Assembly: GCA_947034885.2 (NCBI GenBank)
Contig: OX344758.2
Coordinates: forward strand, 7,876,501-7,940,500
Direction of reading: 5' to 3'
From: Thuidium tamariscinum
Lineage: Eukaryota; Streptophyta; Bryopsida; Hypnales; Thuidiaceae
DNA length: 64,000 nucleotides
Below the pieces are notes generated by a model, which worked only from the letters and a program-made list of their open reading frames with translations, ran no database searches and was not told where the DNA came from. A program made the position numbers and the translations under genes. Position 1 is the stretch's first letter, and every line of letters starts with the position of its first letter. Of this stretch, positions 37,562 through 49,325 are shown piece after piece.

Positions 37562-37812
37562 TTAACCCCTAAGTGCCCAACTCATGTTCACCAAAACCCA
37601 AACTCTCTTGCACTCATTTCAATCAAATGATTATTAAAAACAAGATACATAAAAACTAGTTGTACTAAATGGTAGTGGAAACAACCTCAAAGGAACAATA
37701 AAATGGACAAATGATTTGACTATACTATTGGAAAGACTTATAAGAGTCAACACAAGGCTAACTTTCAAATAAGAGAGGCCATATTTGAGGCGCTTGGGCG
37801 CTATGGGGTTAA
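37562..37812. mobile_element. Short piggyBac-like TTAA MITE
   Basis: TTAA|CCCCTAAGTGCCCAAC at the left and TTGGGCGCTATGGGG|TTAA at the right. The inverted ends share CCCC..AG.GCCCAA. The 243-bp body is similar over most of its length to 41123-41360, which defines a family. Confidence 0.78.
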
Positions 37813-39564
37813 GAAAGACCCTCGAATTTTAATTTAACCTATGTCAAGAAAGTAAGTCTAAATAGATTCAAGAAAATTAAAAATTTAAAGATTTTCACAC
37901 ATTTAGAAATCTCATTATAATAAACAAAAGAAAACAAACAAATAAACATCCTAATTTAGTTTATGGACTCAAAAATTGTTCACCATTAGATCAACTAATT
38001 TGCTTCTATACACAGATTACTCAAATTGACCAACTAGTAAGTTAATTTTAATTATTGTCATGTACATATTAATTTGCCATTCAAACAATTGGTGCATTCA
38101 ATTCATTCAACTTGCCCTCAACAATTGGTCACTTCTAGACTCATTCAATAATTCAAGCTATGCATGGAATGTTTATTAGAAATTAGAAAAAAGCTTAAAT
38201 TTCATTGAAAAGTCCTTTCTAAACTATTGCTCACAAGTGACAAAGTGGTAGTCACTTTTAATTGGTCAATTAATTGGCCCCTCCCATCTCCAAAATATGA
38301 GTAGCCATTGATTGTTTTTTGAAAGAAAAAAATTCCTTGTGGTTGATCTTGAAAAATAAATAATATGGATATTGGGATATAAATACTAAGATATATAGAT
38401 TTAGATAAATGGTATATATACAGATACAAAAGAGAAATATAAAAACCAATTACCCATATCCATTGTCAAACAAGTTTGTTTTGAAAAATATAAGATTGAA
38501 GGGAGGCCGGGGCTATTGAGGTTTTTAGATTATTTTCAAATCAAATTATTTTTCAACCCCCACCCCCCACCCTCTCCAAAAAATATGAATGAGGAATCTA
38601 AAAAATAATTTGATCTAAAAACTTTACAACATATCACAATGCACAATGAACTATTGCTCACAATTATCTTTCAAACTTCCACATATAATTTCTAATAATG
38701 TTTCAAACTCCTTCAAGCAACATTTTCAATTGACATGCAAGCAATTTGTACACTCTTTGTGCTAATTGCACGTGGATAATAACAATTTGAACAATTATGT
38801 TCTCAATTTATACAAGTTCAACTCATGTGGGGTTGCATTGTACTTGCATTTATCATATAAAGATATATATTTGTCTACTGAATAAGAGGGATTTATAGGA
38901 GTCTATACAAATGCAGTGTTCTATTTATTTTACCTTTGCTAGACAAATATTTGACATCAATTCTTTTTTTTTTTTTTACTTGAAGACATTTCAAAACTTT
39001 ATTTTGCATTTGAAGTTGTTGAAATGAAAGGTGAAGTTTGTTTTAACTTTTCTTTTTCCTTTTTTTCATAAATGATTAGGAATACATATAGAGGATATGG
39101 ATAGAATTATGTAGGAAAGGGAATGAGCAATGGATGAATTGTAGTTTATATAACATTTAAAGGCTGGAATTTACTTGCTTAAGTGGATGGGATGGAAGAT
39201 GAGGTGGAAAATGAGGCAAAGGCTCTTCTTCTTCATCCTTATAGTTAGATTGAGAAGAACCACGTCTTTGAAGAGCCATAGTATATTCTACTTGGGGATT
39301 TTTGTTATGAAATTTTAGAAGGATGTTTTTATTGTTTTTGTAATTCCAAATACTTGTCACTTACTCAATCTAGAGTCTCTATGTAAAAGTTATGTTTGAA
39401 GAAGTAAAAGAGGGATGATTGACGTAGAATTTGATTACAAAATTTGCAAGGGCTCATCAATATTTGGCGAAGAAGTATTTACTTATGAGATTTGGTGTGA
39501 TTATGTATTGAAATGTTAGCTTTCCAAACAACAACATTCTTTGAATTTGGAATTAAGATGAAAA
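37813..39564. other. AT-rich desert
   Basis: Low-complexity TATAT/GATAT sequence near 38340-38460; no gene. Confidence 0.55.
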
Positions 39565-39915
39565 AGCTATGAGCTTAAAAATGAAGTAAGGACAAACTAT
39601 ATTTGATTTTAAGAAAGAGAACTTTGACCGCCTATTAAAGTTAGACATTCTCATATTTTAAATTGAAATTTATTTGTAAATAATTGTATTAGATTTCTAT
39701 AAAGATACCAAAAAATCAATTTGGAGTTAATTTGTGAGAGCTATAGGCTTGGAAGGAGAATAGTAATGAACTACTTTTTAGTTTGAGAGAGTAAACTTTG
39801 ACTAGCCATAAAAGTGAGACAATATATTTTTTGAATTGAAATTTAAAAAGTTTGTAGATAATTGTGCTAGTTTTCAAAAAAAAATGTTGTATTATCAATT
39901 TGTAGTCTTAAAGTA
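39565..39915. repeat. Tandem duplication, ~174-bp unit
   Basis: Units start AGCTATGAGCTTAAAA (39565) and AGCTATAGGCTTGGAA (39739). They share ACTTTGAC, ATTGAAATTTA and ATAATTGT segments. The length is close to the ~180-bp units at 17.7-18.2 kb, but homology between the two sets is unproven. Confidence 0.6.
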
Positions 39916-40705
39916 GTTGTGGCACTTATATTCATGTCGGGTACTTCTTCAATTGAAATTTATGCAATTTTTGAGCAATTTTGTTGTCTTTGTATAAATA
40001 TATGTGATATTTCATTTGGCCTATATGGCACATTAGAGTGGTTAAATGAGCATTTATATGAGTTTATTTGAGTATAGAATCCTTCACACTTTGAGCCAAA
40101 TCTAATTGTAGCCAGAAGTCCTACATCTTCCCAAAATAAATCTTGTCAATCCAATACCAAATTGGGCCACCACAATATGCAATAATTTACAATCTAAAAA
40201 AATGATTCAAATTGAAAGATTACTAATCAACTTGGCACTCTTCCAAATTTTAGATGATGAGCACTATTTCATATTTACTTGACGTCTATTGGATTAAATA
40301 GAACAAAATCTATCTCCAATCGAACTAGACAAGTAGAAATGGAATGGCTATTAGACTCTATTTACAGTGAGACAACTAATAGACATAAAATAAATCCTTA
40401 AATGTCAGAGAAGTTGTTTTGTGTCTAATAGATAACAAAAATATTCTTTCTATGTAGGACAAAAATGCAATTGTTCATTGTCAAAATTTGGTACTAAAAA
40501 GAGAGATCTTCTACAATTGTTTGACTTCCTATGAGTTTTTATTTTTTTATTTTTTTATTTTTTAAACCAATGATTTCTGCAATATGAAAACAAATGATTT
40601 CTTTGATCACTCTACCCACAAATTTGCAAACTTTAAGCACATCCATGGATCCATGGATTTAACTTAAATACTTTCTTCACTCTCGTCAAGGATGATGTTG
40701 ATTAC

Positions 40706-40999
40706 AATGGATATACCCAAAAGTGTCACTTATTGCTAATGTGCCTAATTACTATTATTAGGTTATTTAGATCTCTATATATTTTGGTTGGCAAGTGAAA
40801 GCATGTTCCAATGCACCAAAGAATGCAACATTTGGATATAGTAGGCAAAAGTTATTAAGGGTCAAAGCACCATCTATTGTTTGAAAGTGTTGTTTCTGAA
40901 AGCACCATCCATTGTCTTTGTACATGATTGATTTTGGAAATGTACATGCATTGTAGATGATATTTTTAAGGCCAAGTGTGCTTTTGGGTGTGCCTATTT
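40706..40999. mobile_element. MITE with ACACCCAAAAG ends, copy B (reverse)
   Basis: The ends are ATATACCCAAAAGTG and CTTTTGGGTGTGCCTATTT. The interior is the reverse complement of copy A, with CpG sites changed to TpG or CpA. Confidence 0.8.
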
Positions 41000-41122
41000 T
41001 ATAGGTTATCGATGTAAAGTAGTTTGTTCTAAAATCCATTGTATTTTAAATGTGACCTTATCTAGGAACAAGTGACATGTTGTTTGAAAAATGTATTAAT
41101 GTCAAGGATGAATTAGGTAGGC

Positions 41123-41360
41123 TTAATTCCTAAGCGCCCAACCCGTGTTCACCAAATTCTAAACCCTCTTACACTCATTCCAATCAAACTATCATTAAAA
41201 ACAAAATTCACAAAAATTAACCATACCGAATGGTAGTGGAGACATGTTTGGAGATATATGGAAAGGGACGCATCTTTCAACCATAACTTTGAAAAGATTA
41301 TACCGGAAAAACAAGGATATCTTTCAAAATTGAGAGGCCATATTTGAGGCTCAAGGTTGA
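41123..41360. mobile_element. Second copy of the 37.56-kb TTAA MITE, right end eroded
   Basis: It begins TTAATTCCTAAGCGCCCAAC and runs parallel to 37562-37800 (CACTCAT, CAATCAAA, ATTAAAAACAA, then GAGAGGCCATATTTGAGG). The right terminus no longer shows the TTAA end. Confidence 0.7.
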
Positions 41361-41519
41361 GCAGACTCCCTTATCTAGTCTAGCCTTTGTAAAAAAGTTG
41401 TGTACATTGGTATCTAGTGCAATCTATACCTTAAGACAAGTAGTTTGTTTTGTTTTGATTTGTTTGTTTATTTTCCTTTGTCACATTTAGAATTCCCAGA
41501 CTATATGTCCTTTGGTCAC

Positions 41520-42479
41520 GTGCTTGGTCACGGGGGGGATACTTTTCGTGTTTTAGCAACCCATTTGCGGCAGAATATAAGGTGGATTTAATACATTTTG
41601 AATAATATTTATAAGTATTTATAAAAGAATTACATATAAAGTAGGGGACATGAAAAGTGGCAAGTCCATTATAAGTAATGTAGGTAGCCAAAAAATATGC
41701 TCTATTAATTTTTAGATACATGTAATTTAGGGGCAAAAGAATTAAATCCAAGGAATTGTATTTAGTAGGGTTTGTTTATACTATGTCAAAATTATAGCGT
41801 AGTACTATGTCAGACTTATAGTATAGTACTTGTACATTAGAGTTACAAGATGAAACTCCAAATCAATGGATGAAGGTGTGATTTCACAAACTTAGAGTTT
41901 TAGAGTAGCTATTGGATGGCAAATGGTAGATTGAATGTTTTTTTCAAATGTGCAAGTGTGTATCAAAAATGTAGTAGGTTGTTGCTGTTGTAGTTTTTTC
42001 ATTTAGTGGTAGACATTTCTTCTTGTCCCCATTTTGACATTGAGGCACATTTTCAGTACTTTGCACATTTAGTGGTACTTTCATTGACATTGGCTCTGTG
42101 TTTTTGAACACATTCTTCATATGGCTTCTAATTGTTCAGTACAACTTTTAATTCTAATGTTTTGTGTTTAATTCATTCACGCTAATTGGTGTTTAGAAAT
42201 CGAATCTTTTTTTTATGAATTTTTTCCTAGTCACTTTTACTTTCTCATTAGTTTTTTATTTAGTTCTTTTACCTACAAAAAATATAGGCTAAAAAAAATT
42301 GCATTGACCTACATATTATAAGTAATGATATGGATGATTATATAGGAATTTTTTTTGCATTAGGTAATGATAGGGGCCCTTTTAATATTGCTGAGGAAGT
42401 AAATAGTCCCCCCAAAAATACCCCTCTGCCACACATGGGTCCCCCAAATGTAGTGAGAGTGTCCCCCCGTGTGCTTGGT
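41520..42479. mobile_element. MULE-type element, 942 bp, with 9-bp target duplication
   Basis: GTGCTTGGT flanks both sides (41520-41528 and 42471-42479). The ends are ACGGGGGGGATAC and GTGTCCCCCCGT, with a second conserved block ACCCATTTGCGGCAGA / ACCCATGTGTGGCAGA about 30 bp in. There is no coding region. The 9-bp duplication points to Mutator-like transposition. Confidence 0.85.
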
Positions 42480-42642
42480 ACTGTCTGAAAACTCTCAGCA
42501 AGGAAGGGTGCACAGGCTTTGTTTCGTGGTGTTCCAACCTATGGTGGGAAAATAATTGAATTTCAAAGTTTTTATGGTTCTCAAAAATTAGAAAATTACT
42601 TTTACTCTAGTTCTAACTATGGCATCAGTACATGGCATACTA

Positions 42643-43212
42643 CACTAAAAAGGATATTTAGTGTTAGCAATACTATTTACAAACCATGACACTAAATATC
42701 ATTAATCCTACTAAAGTAAGTAACATTAAATTTAATTTCTAACACTAAAAGTACTTTGTGGTAAATCTAAAACATGAAGAGGTTTACATTTAGTATTAGA
42801 AGACTATGAGTTCCATGTTGGGAACACTGTGGGAACACTAGGAATGCTATGTTGATGTGGTCGAGCAACTACCACATCAAAAAATACTAATTAATTAATT
42901 ATTTATTTTTAAAAATTGAAATTTCTTAAAATCATTTTTTTAATACATTCTAAATTTTGTTGGAAAAAAAATGTTTAATTTTTTTTTTCAAAATTCTAAA
43001 ATTCAAACTAGCAAGGGATTGGTCTACAGCAGCGGGAACAGTTTCAGGGAACAACCTTGAAAAGTCTTCCAAAGGCCCATAAATCCTCTTATGTTTAACA
43101 CTATACCAATTCCTCCAAAGTTGAGATTTAGTATTATGTGGAGTAGGGTGGTAATTACACTAAATGTAATCCTACACTAAATGTAATCCAACACTAAATA
43201 TCCTTTTTAGTG
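42643..43212. mobile_element. CACTA-like MITE carrying a nested MITE
   Basis: The ends begin CACTAAAAAGGATATTTAGT at 42643 and are exactly inverted at the right end (to 43212). With the flanking bases the perfect pair covers 25 bp or more. Subterminal TTTAGTGTTA-like motifs repeat inside. The CACTA start suggests CMC/EnSpm. A 3-bp duplication is not identical (CTA and TAG), so assignment is tentative. A CATAAGAGGATTT-family copy lies within. Confidence 0.78.
42773..43092. mobile_element. CATAAGAGGATTT-family MITE nested in the CACTA-like element
   Basis: The ends are CATGAAGAGGTTT and AAATCCTCTTATG. The interior parallels 10441-10804 (GATGTGGTCGAGCAACTACC, GGTCTACAGCAGCGGGAAC) with most CpGs lost. 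Confidence 0.8.
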
Positions 43213-43594
43213 TAGTGTTGTAGTTGTAGCACCAAAGCAACTAACTTAAAGCACTTCCAATGCATCTCTACAAACAACACGGGAACAGTGCAAACAGGTG
43301 TTTTGACGTCGCTTTGCCAAAAACTACTTCCCAATGCAGCCGCTATTGCCAACTGCATTTCCTAGGGCTCTGCATACAAGAGCCCTTACTATGCATATTT
43401 GGGCGATTTGCTGAGCACAGAATACAACTTCGTGAGCAAATTCCTCGACAATGATGGCACATGGTGGTGGTTCCCGGGGTTTGAAGATGCAAAGATTCTT
43501 CAAGAAGTTAAAAAAAAAAAAAAAAGAGTTTACCGTCTTGGATCTGTTGTCGTATTGAAGCATCAGAGGCTGAAAATGAACTTGGCCTGGTCCC

Positions 43595-44008
43595 TAAGGT
43601 AGAAGGCTCAGAAACCACTCATCTAAGGGCTGGTTCGCATTTTTACAGTATTTCTTTAGATGGGAACATTTTTAGCTCATTTTCCAGACCAAGAAAAATT
43701 GATGGAAAATCTAGCCCAAGTGGTTTCATATTTTTTGAAACATTATTGAATTACTTATGAATTTTCAAAGGAGATGTGTCCTAGGTCCCTATTTATGTTC
43801 CTAGGTCCTTCATATACTGTTCACTTGCAATTCTAAAGAAAAATGGGGAAAGCAAAGACAATGATTGGCTCTTGGGATAAAGAATGCTTTTTCCTTCACT
43901 TCATTCAATGACTCGTGAGGTCAATTTATAAACTGCATCAAGTCCATTCTACAACCAGTTATAGGGGCGGTTCTTAATGCCCGAACTGTTTTCGAGCCCT
44001 CTACCTTA
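43595..44008. mobile_element. TAAGGTAGAAGG-family MITE with clear inverted ends
   Basis: TAAGGTAGAAGGCTC at 43595 and GAGCCCTCTACCTTA ending 44008 match in 14 of 15 positions as an inverted pair. The interior holds the family core near 43690-43770. Confidence 0.82.
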
Positions 44009-44935
44009 CTACGGCAACAGACCCGGACCTTACAATTTCCCATGTTGTTTTCAGGATAAGCATTGGAGGTGCTCTTAGACATGAAAATGTTCAAACCCAG
44101 ATTGAAAACAAACCTTGTCTCCTGACACAGCTGATATTATACGTTGTTGTTGTTTTCTGACACTAATAAATCAGTGAGTTGGAATAATTTACTGACTTTT
44201 TTTCTTTACTTTTTTTGACACAAATATAGAAATACCTTTAAGTTACTGCACGAGACGAAAGTACAAATACACCCAACCGTAGTTATTTACTGACTTTTCA
44301 TGTTCAGACTGACATTGGTTTAAATGGGTTTCTGTTCCAACAAAAGGGATGCCAAGTTGCAAACTGATGAGTGAGTGGTGATGATTGGAAAGCAATGAAT
44401 CAGAACTGGAGGGACCATGAGAGGAAATTTTAGAAATCCAAACTTAGCAAACAGAGAATCTGAGATAACTCACTCTTGTGTAAATTACTGATGACCTCAA
44501 TAAGCATTGGATGCCTGAATTGAACTTCTTTACAGTTTACACCCTCTCTACTTGACTTTGTAGTCTGTACTCATTACTCACTCACCACTGAGCTTTGGCA
44601 ATAGGAATTCTATGCCAAGTAAGGTACTGAATATATATAGTCTCCATAACTAAACTGGTATCAATGACTGAGCTGTGTTCCCAAACTATTTATAAATGTA
44701 TTTGTTGTTGTCCTAGAAACAAAGCATATGGAGCTGTTGTCCTAAAAACTCACTTGCAGGACGTGAAATCCTACCATGGTAGGTGGGCCCAGAAGGTGGA
44801 TTTACCTTGGGGAAAATGCAGGAATTTTTTAATTTTGTGCAAAACCTTTTTTTTGCAAATTCTGAAATCGTATTTGCAGTCAGAGCCCCTAAATTAGGTT
44901 GGCAAGGTGTAAAACATACCCTAGACATGGTCCCA

Positions 44936-45233
44936 TAAGGAAGGGGGCTGTAATTGCAACCCTGTCTCTAAAAACGATTTGGTAGATTTTGCCTCTAACA
45001 TGTACCAAAAGTGTACATTTCAAGAGGGGGCGCTTTTTGAAACCACTGTGTTTTCAACTTCAAAAATTCTTAACTAATTCCATGAAGGTCCAAAAAATAT
45101 GAAATGACTTGGGTTTAGATGCCAATTCCATTTTTCTTACCACAAAAATTTACTAAAAATTGTTTTAAGGAGTTTAGCTTCCCCAAAATGCAAATCAGCT
45201 GGTAAAGGGTCGCTTTTCCAGCCCCCTACCTTA
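44936..45233. mobile_element. TAAGGTAGAAGG-family MITE, reverse, clear ends
   Basis: TAAGGAAGGGGGCTG and CAGCCCCCTACCTTA match 14 of 15 as an inverted pair. The core (TGCCAATTCCATTTTTCTTACC and flanking sequence) is the reverse complement of that at 430-540. Confidence 0.83.
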
Positions 45234-45387
45234 CATGGGTCTCTTCTTCCACTTTTACTCGGAGAACCCAAAATTTACCCTGCTAGGCCCACCTTTGATG
45301 GTAAGATTTAACATCCAGCTAAAAACTTACTCATTACTCAATACCATATGCTATTTCATCACCATTTTTGAGGTGGGGAGGTAGAGA

Positions 45388-45402
45388 GGGGGGGGGGGGG
45401 GG
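45388..45402. repeat. Poly-G run of 15
   Basis: An uninterrupted G tract within a GGTGGGGAGG context; a potential G-quadruplex and a likely site of length variation. Confidence 0.9.
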
Positions 45403-45663
45403 AGGTCCTTGTACAGTGAAACCTCTCATAATGTAAATTCCCTACTTGCATAAATTATTGTATTTCTAAATTTGCAAACTCCTTGTATGCATAAAGTGCA
45501 ATGCATTAACCAGCAAATGAATGGAGTTATTGCTGCAATTCTGTTATAGTCAGCCCACCTACAAAATGAAAAAGTTTACAGCCACTTTTGTGTCTCTTTT
45601 TGTCGATTGATTGTTGCAATGGTTTCGGTAAAAAATGGAAATATAATACTCAAGCACTCTTGA

Positions 45664-45830
45664 TATAAATTTCAATATCATTCCTTTGGCTTTCAACTTC
45701 TACGATAGAGTTTAGTGCCAGTCCTTTGGTTTTTAGCTTTTGTGATGCAATTCATAGTAGCACTCCTTTGGCTTTAGCTTCTGCGATACAATTTAGAATC
45801 ACTCTTTTTTGTTTTAAGCTTGTGACATAC
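45664..45830. repeat. Four ~40-bp tandem repeats
   Basis: The unit is CTCCTTTGGCTTT(A)GCTTCTGCGATACAATTTAG with variants, repeated from 45664 to 45830. Confidence 0.7.
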
Positions 45831-45833
45831 TAT

Positions 45834-46248
45834 GGGACAGTGCACAATGGATATCATATTCTCAAAAGGGCACACCAAAGCTTTTGATTCATACTATTTA
45901 CAGTATCAAGGATTTCTAATTGAGTCATGAGCTTCTGATTCAATTGAATGAGTGGTGTGTTAGTTTGTAGTTAGTTATTGAATTGTTTGAATTTATCAAT
46001 GACACTTTGAACTTGCATTTGGCTCTTCATGTTTTTATTCTTAATGCGAGTCATGATTTAGTGAAAACTATTTTTACTATAGTAGTGAGGTTTTGATTGA
46101 ATCATCAATTTCTAATTCAACTTAACTACTAGTGAATTTCTAGTCTCAAGTTCATTGTTTTTTTTAATTTGTATAGTTTGAATTTGACTTTTTATGTTTT
46201 GATTCTCTACGATTCAACATTTATTGTACTGAAACTTTGGTTTTCAAT
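45834..46248. other. AT-rich stretch
   Basis: A diverged direct duplication (GTTTTTATTCT / GTTTTGATTCT type, near 46030 and 46195); nothing else. Confidence 0.4.
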
Positions 46249-46739
46249 GAGGGTTGGGGTGAATTGGCCCCCTCATTTGGGCTAGGAAGGATTGACCCAT
46301 ATCAAAAGTTAAATGTTAAATTTCTCCCTATATTGTGTTGTACAATTTGTATTCATACACCTCCCCACCTTGCAAATATGAAGCCTTCTAATTGCAAATG
46401 TGGATTCAGATTTTGCAAATTTTATCATATGTGGAAAATAAAAAATTCAATGTTTTTGGCACAAATTAAAAAGGGGAAATAAAGGGGTGAGTCCTCCTTG
46501 GCCTCTTAGCCCCTCCATGTCATTCTAGGGGTATATGTAAAAAAAAGCCTCTTATTTGGTGCTTGATTACTTTACCTTGTACACCCTTTCTACTTAATTT
46601 GGGGTCTCTAAATACAAATGTGAATTCAAAATTTGCAAATTTATCATGCTTGCAAAATTTAAAAATTTAGTGTTTTCTCAAGGGACCATGTGAGGGGATC
46701 AATCCCCCAATCTCAATGAGGGGCTTCATTCAATCATGG
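46249..46739. mobile_element. MITE-like element with GCCCC(CTCATT) ends
   Basis: GTGAATTGGCCCCCTCATTT ... GGATTGACCC at the left is matched imperfectly by the complement of GGGGATCAATCCCCC ... GAGGGGCTTCATTCAA at the right, over about 35 bp. Inside are two diverged direct copies, about 240 bp apart, of a CAAATGTG..ATTCA..TTTGCAAATTT segment. Confidence 0.55.
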
Positions 46740-46766
46740 TTTGCTCATTGCAGTCACACTAAAGGG

Positions 46767-47136
46767 GAAACACCCAAAATCGTCCTTGTACCTTGCAATG
46801 GACCCTAGACTCATCCAAAACTATCCCTAGACTATAATTAATGTGTTTGCCAAATGCTTGACTCTAATTCGCTCACACATATTAAGGACACATACCAAAA
46901 TGTGATTGGCTCATTGTTGATTTTAGCAACATTCAGATTTGGGGGCATCTATTGAAAAGTTCCAGTGGTCTAGGGAGCCAACACTTTGGAAAATCATAGA
47001 AATTACATATGGCATCCAAAAAATCTATTTTCTTAATATTCATGATTTTCACTTGGTAATATTAGAAAGATATTATTTTTAGAAAAACTTCCCCCAACTA
47101 TGTTGATTTTCTTATTTGGACGATTTTGGATGTTTC
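46767..47136. mobile_element. MITE with CCAAAATCGTCC ends
   Basis: GAAACACCCAAAATCGTCC at 46767-46785 and the complement GGACGATTTTGGATGTTTC at 47118-47136 match 18 of 19. The 370-bp element is non-coding, with no clear target duplication. Confidence 0.74.
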
Positions 47137-48240
47137 TAGCGTAGGGCAAGTTGGTCACATTGTTACACCATTCTTGACAATTTGATGGTCCTAGAGGATG
47201 CACATAATGCCCTAATGGTCAATTGGGTCCTCAAAATTATGCCCCTAGGCTCATCAAGCTTACAATTTCTAATTTAGGCCACAAAACTACGGCTTTTGAC
47301 TAGCCATGCTTCAATGGATCTTGCTTCACAAATTTTGTGCTGGTAAAAGATCTTATGCTTGGAATAGGATCATTAGAGCATGGCACTTTTTCAATCATTG
47401 CAAAAAATATTCACTCTTTTTGGTACCATTTGTCATAGAACTTATACTATGACCTCAACTATGACTTTTTTGAAAAAAATATTTAAATTTTTTTTAATTT
47501 AAAGAATATATATATAAAACACTAAAAATAACATGTAGAATGTAGATAAATTGTTATTTATAATATAGAGTTACTTCATTCAAAAAAAAAGTAGACACTA
47601 ATTTGTAAAAATTATGAAAAACAATTTATGAGGATTTTGAAAACTAGCCATTTGGAGGGACTTCATGGTGATGAGATTTCAAAAAAAGAATGATCTTGAA
47701 ACCATTTTCAATGTTCAAAAGTGATTGCACAAGGTATCCATATTTACATGGATGTGGAGGACATAATTTTTTTTTTAATATGCCCTCACTAGGCATATGC
47801 TTGCCTAATGTGAAATGAGCAACAAAAATTTCAACCCTAGATCATTAAATTTGAGTGCTCCAAATATAGTGAAAAATCCTAAATTTTGAATTGTCACAAG
47901 TAATGAACGTTCACTTTTAAATTCTTAATATTTTTTCTATTTCAAAAATAAAGGATCTAATTAACATCAAATATTCAATTAGGCATCTTCAATAAAAATT
48001 CATATTCTTTTGACTTGATATTAAAAAATTATGGCAGAACAAAATAAATCACTCCAATTGTGACAAAGAAGAAGACCAATGTTTCTTGCAATGATCCTTT
48101 TCAATAGAAATGTCACAACTCAGCTATCCAAAATTCTTACAAAATCCTCACTTCTCTACTTTGGTGGATCATACATCTTCTTAGTAGCATTCACAACTCC
48201 TTAGCCAACTGAGCTCTCAATCTCATGCTTAAAGGTATGG
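47137..48240. other. AT-rich stretch without recognised features
   Basis: No gene or paired repeat ends seen. Confidence 0.5.
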
Positions 48241-48290
48241 AATAAGGTAAAACAACCTATTGTGGTCAAAATTTGGAGTTTGCCTTCATG
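48241..48290. mobile_element. Fragment of the Tourist-like MITE end
   Basis: AATAAGGTAAAACAACCTAT followed by TGTGGTCAAAATTTGGAG aligns to the left end of the element at 28253. No second end was found. Confidence 0.5.
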
Positions 48291-48466
48291 CCATTGCTTT
48301 AATTTTTTTTAAATAAATTTCAAATAAAGACAATTGTGAGAAATAGTGAGAACAATTGAAATTGTATGTTTTAGACAAAGTATAAACTTGTTATGAATTT
48401 TTGAAGTGATGTGCTGTGAGCGCTCCTAACTAGACCCTCGAGCTAAGAGTTTTTCACACGGGTCCT

Positions 48467-48515
48467 GTGTCTAATTGAGTTTTCTTTCTAATTGGGTTTT
48501 CTTTCTAATTGGGTA
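48467..48515. repeat. Three ~17-bp tandem repeats
   Basis: CTAATTGGGTTTTCTTT-type units are repeated three times with small changes. Confidence 0.7.
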
Positions 48516-49115
48516 TTAAAAGAAAGCCTTCCAAGCAATGAACTCTTTTAGTCACGTCTTTGAGTGTTTCTAATCTAATTTCGTGGTTATAATTCTTTCT
48601 ATTCTATTCTAAAATTCAATCCAACGAGGCCCTATTCTATTCTATGATGTTCCTAAATCTAATTCCAGGCATTTGGTAAAAAGAAACTTAACAATAAAAC
48701 AATGAGAATAAAAATCAAATGTGAGCGGTTTACCTCCTCTGCGTAAATCTCCATGGTCCCGTCGTCAAACATCATCATGTGTAAATATTCCCCTACAACT
48801 TCGCCATCAAAATCATCTCGGCTCTCCATCTAATCCATAATAATTCTCACGTTGTTGGTCAATTAATTATGTCCTGATTAAAAAGAAATTAAAGGTTATG
48901 TAGCGTGAATTTAATTGCGTAATTCTTTTAATTCCTACATCCCCGATAATTAGGAAATACGGCAATTAAATTAGTCTACCTAGTTTGTAAAGTTCTACGG
49001 AAATCTAATTGTTCACTTATTTGTTGTTGTTAGTTTTATTTTAGTTCTAAATTGATATTATAAAATTCCAACGAATTCTAATTGAATTAAATTAATTTGG
49101 ATGGGAAATTTCCTT

Positions 49116-49325
49116 CAAATCTTTTCAAATCCAATTAATTTTTGAAATTATTTTAATTCTAGAGAAATTGGTTGTCAATTTGTTTGTTTCCCTTTTGGCT
49201 TATTAGAATATTTTAATCAAAAACTATCATCAAATCTTTTAAAATCTAATTAATTTTTAAATTGGCGTTGGTTTGTAAGGAAATTAGTTGTCAATTTGTT
49301 TGTTTCCTTTTTGGCTTATTAGGCC
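49116..49325. repeat. Tandem duplication, ~118-bp spacing
   Basis: TCAAATCTTTT(C/A)AAATC and GTCAATTTGTTTGTTTCC with TTTTGGCTTATTAG occur twice in order. Confidence 0.7.
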
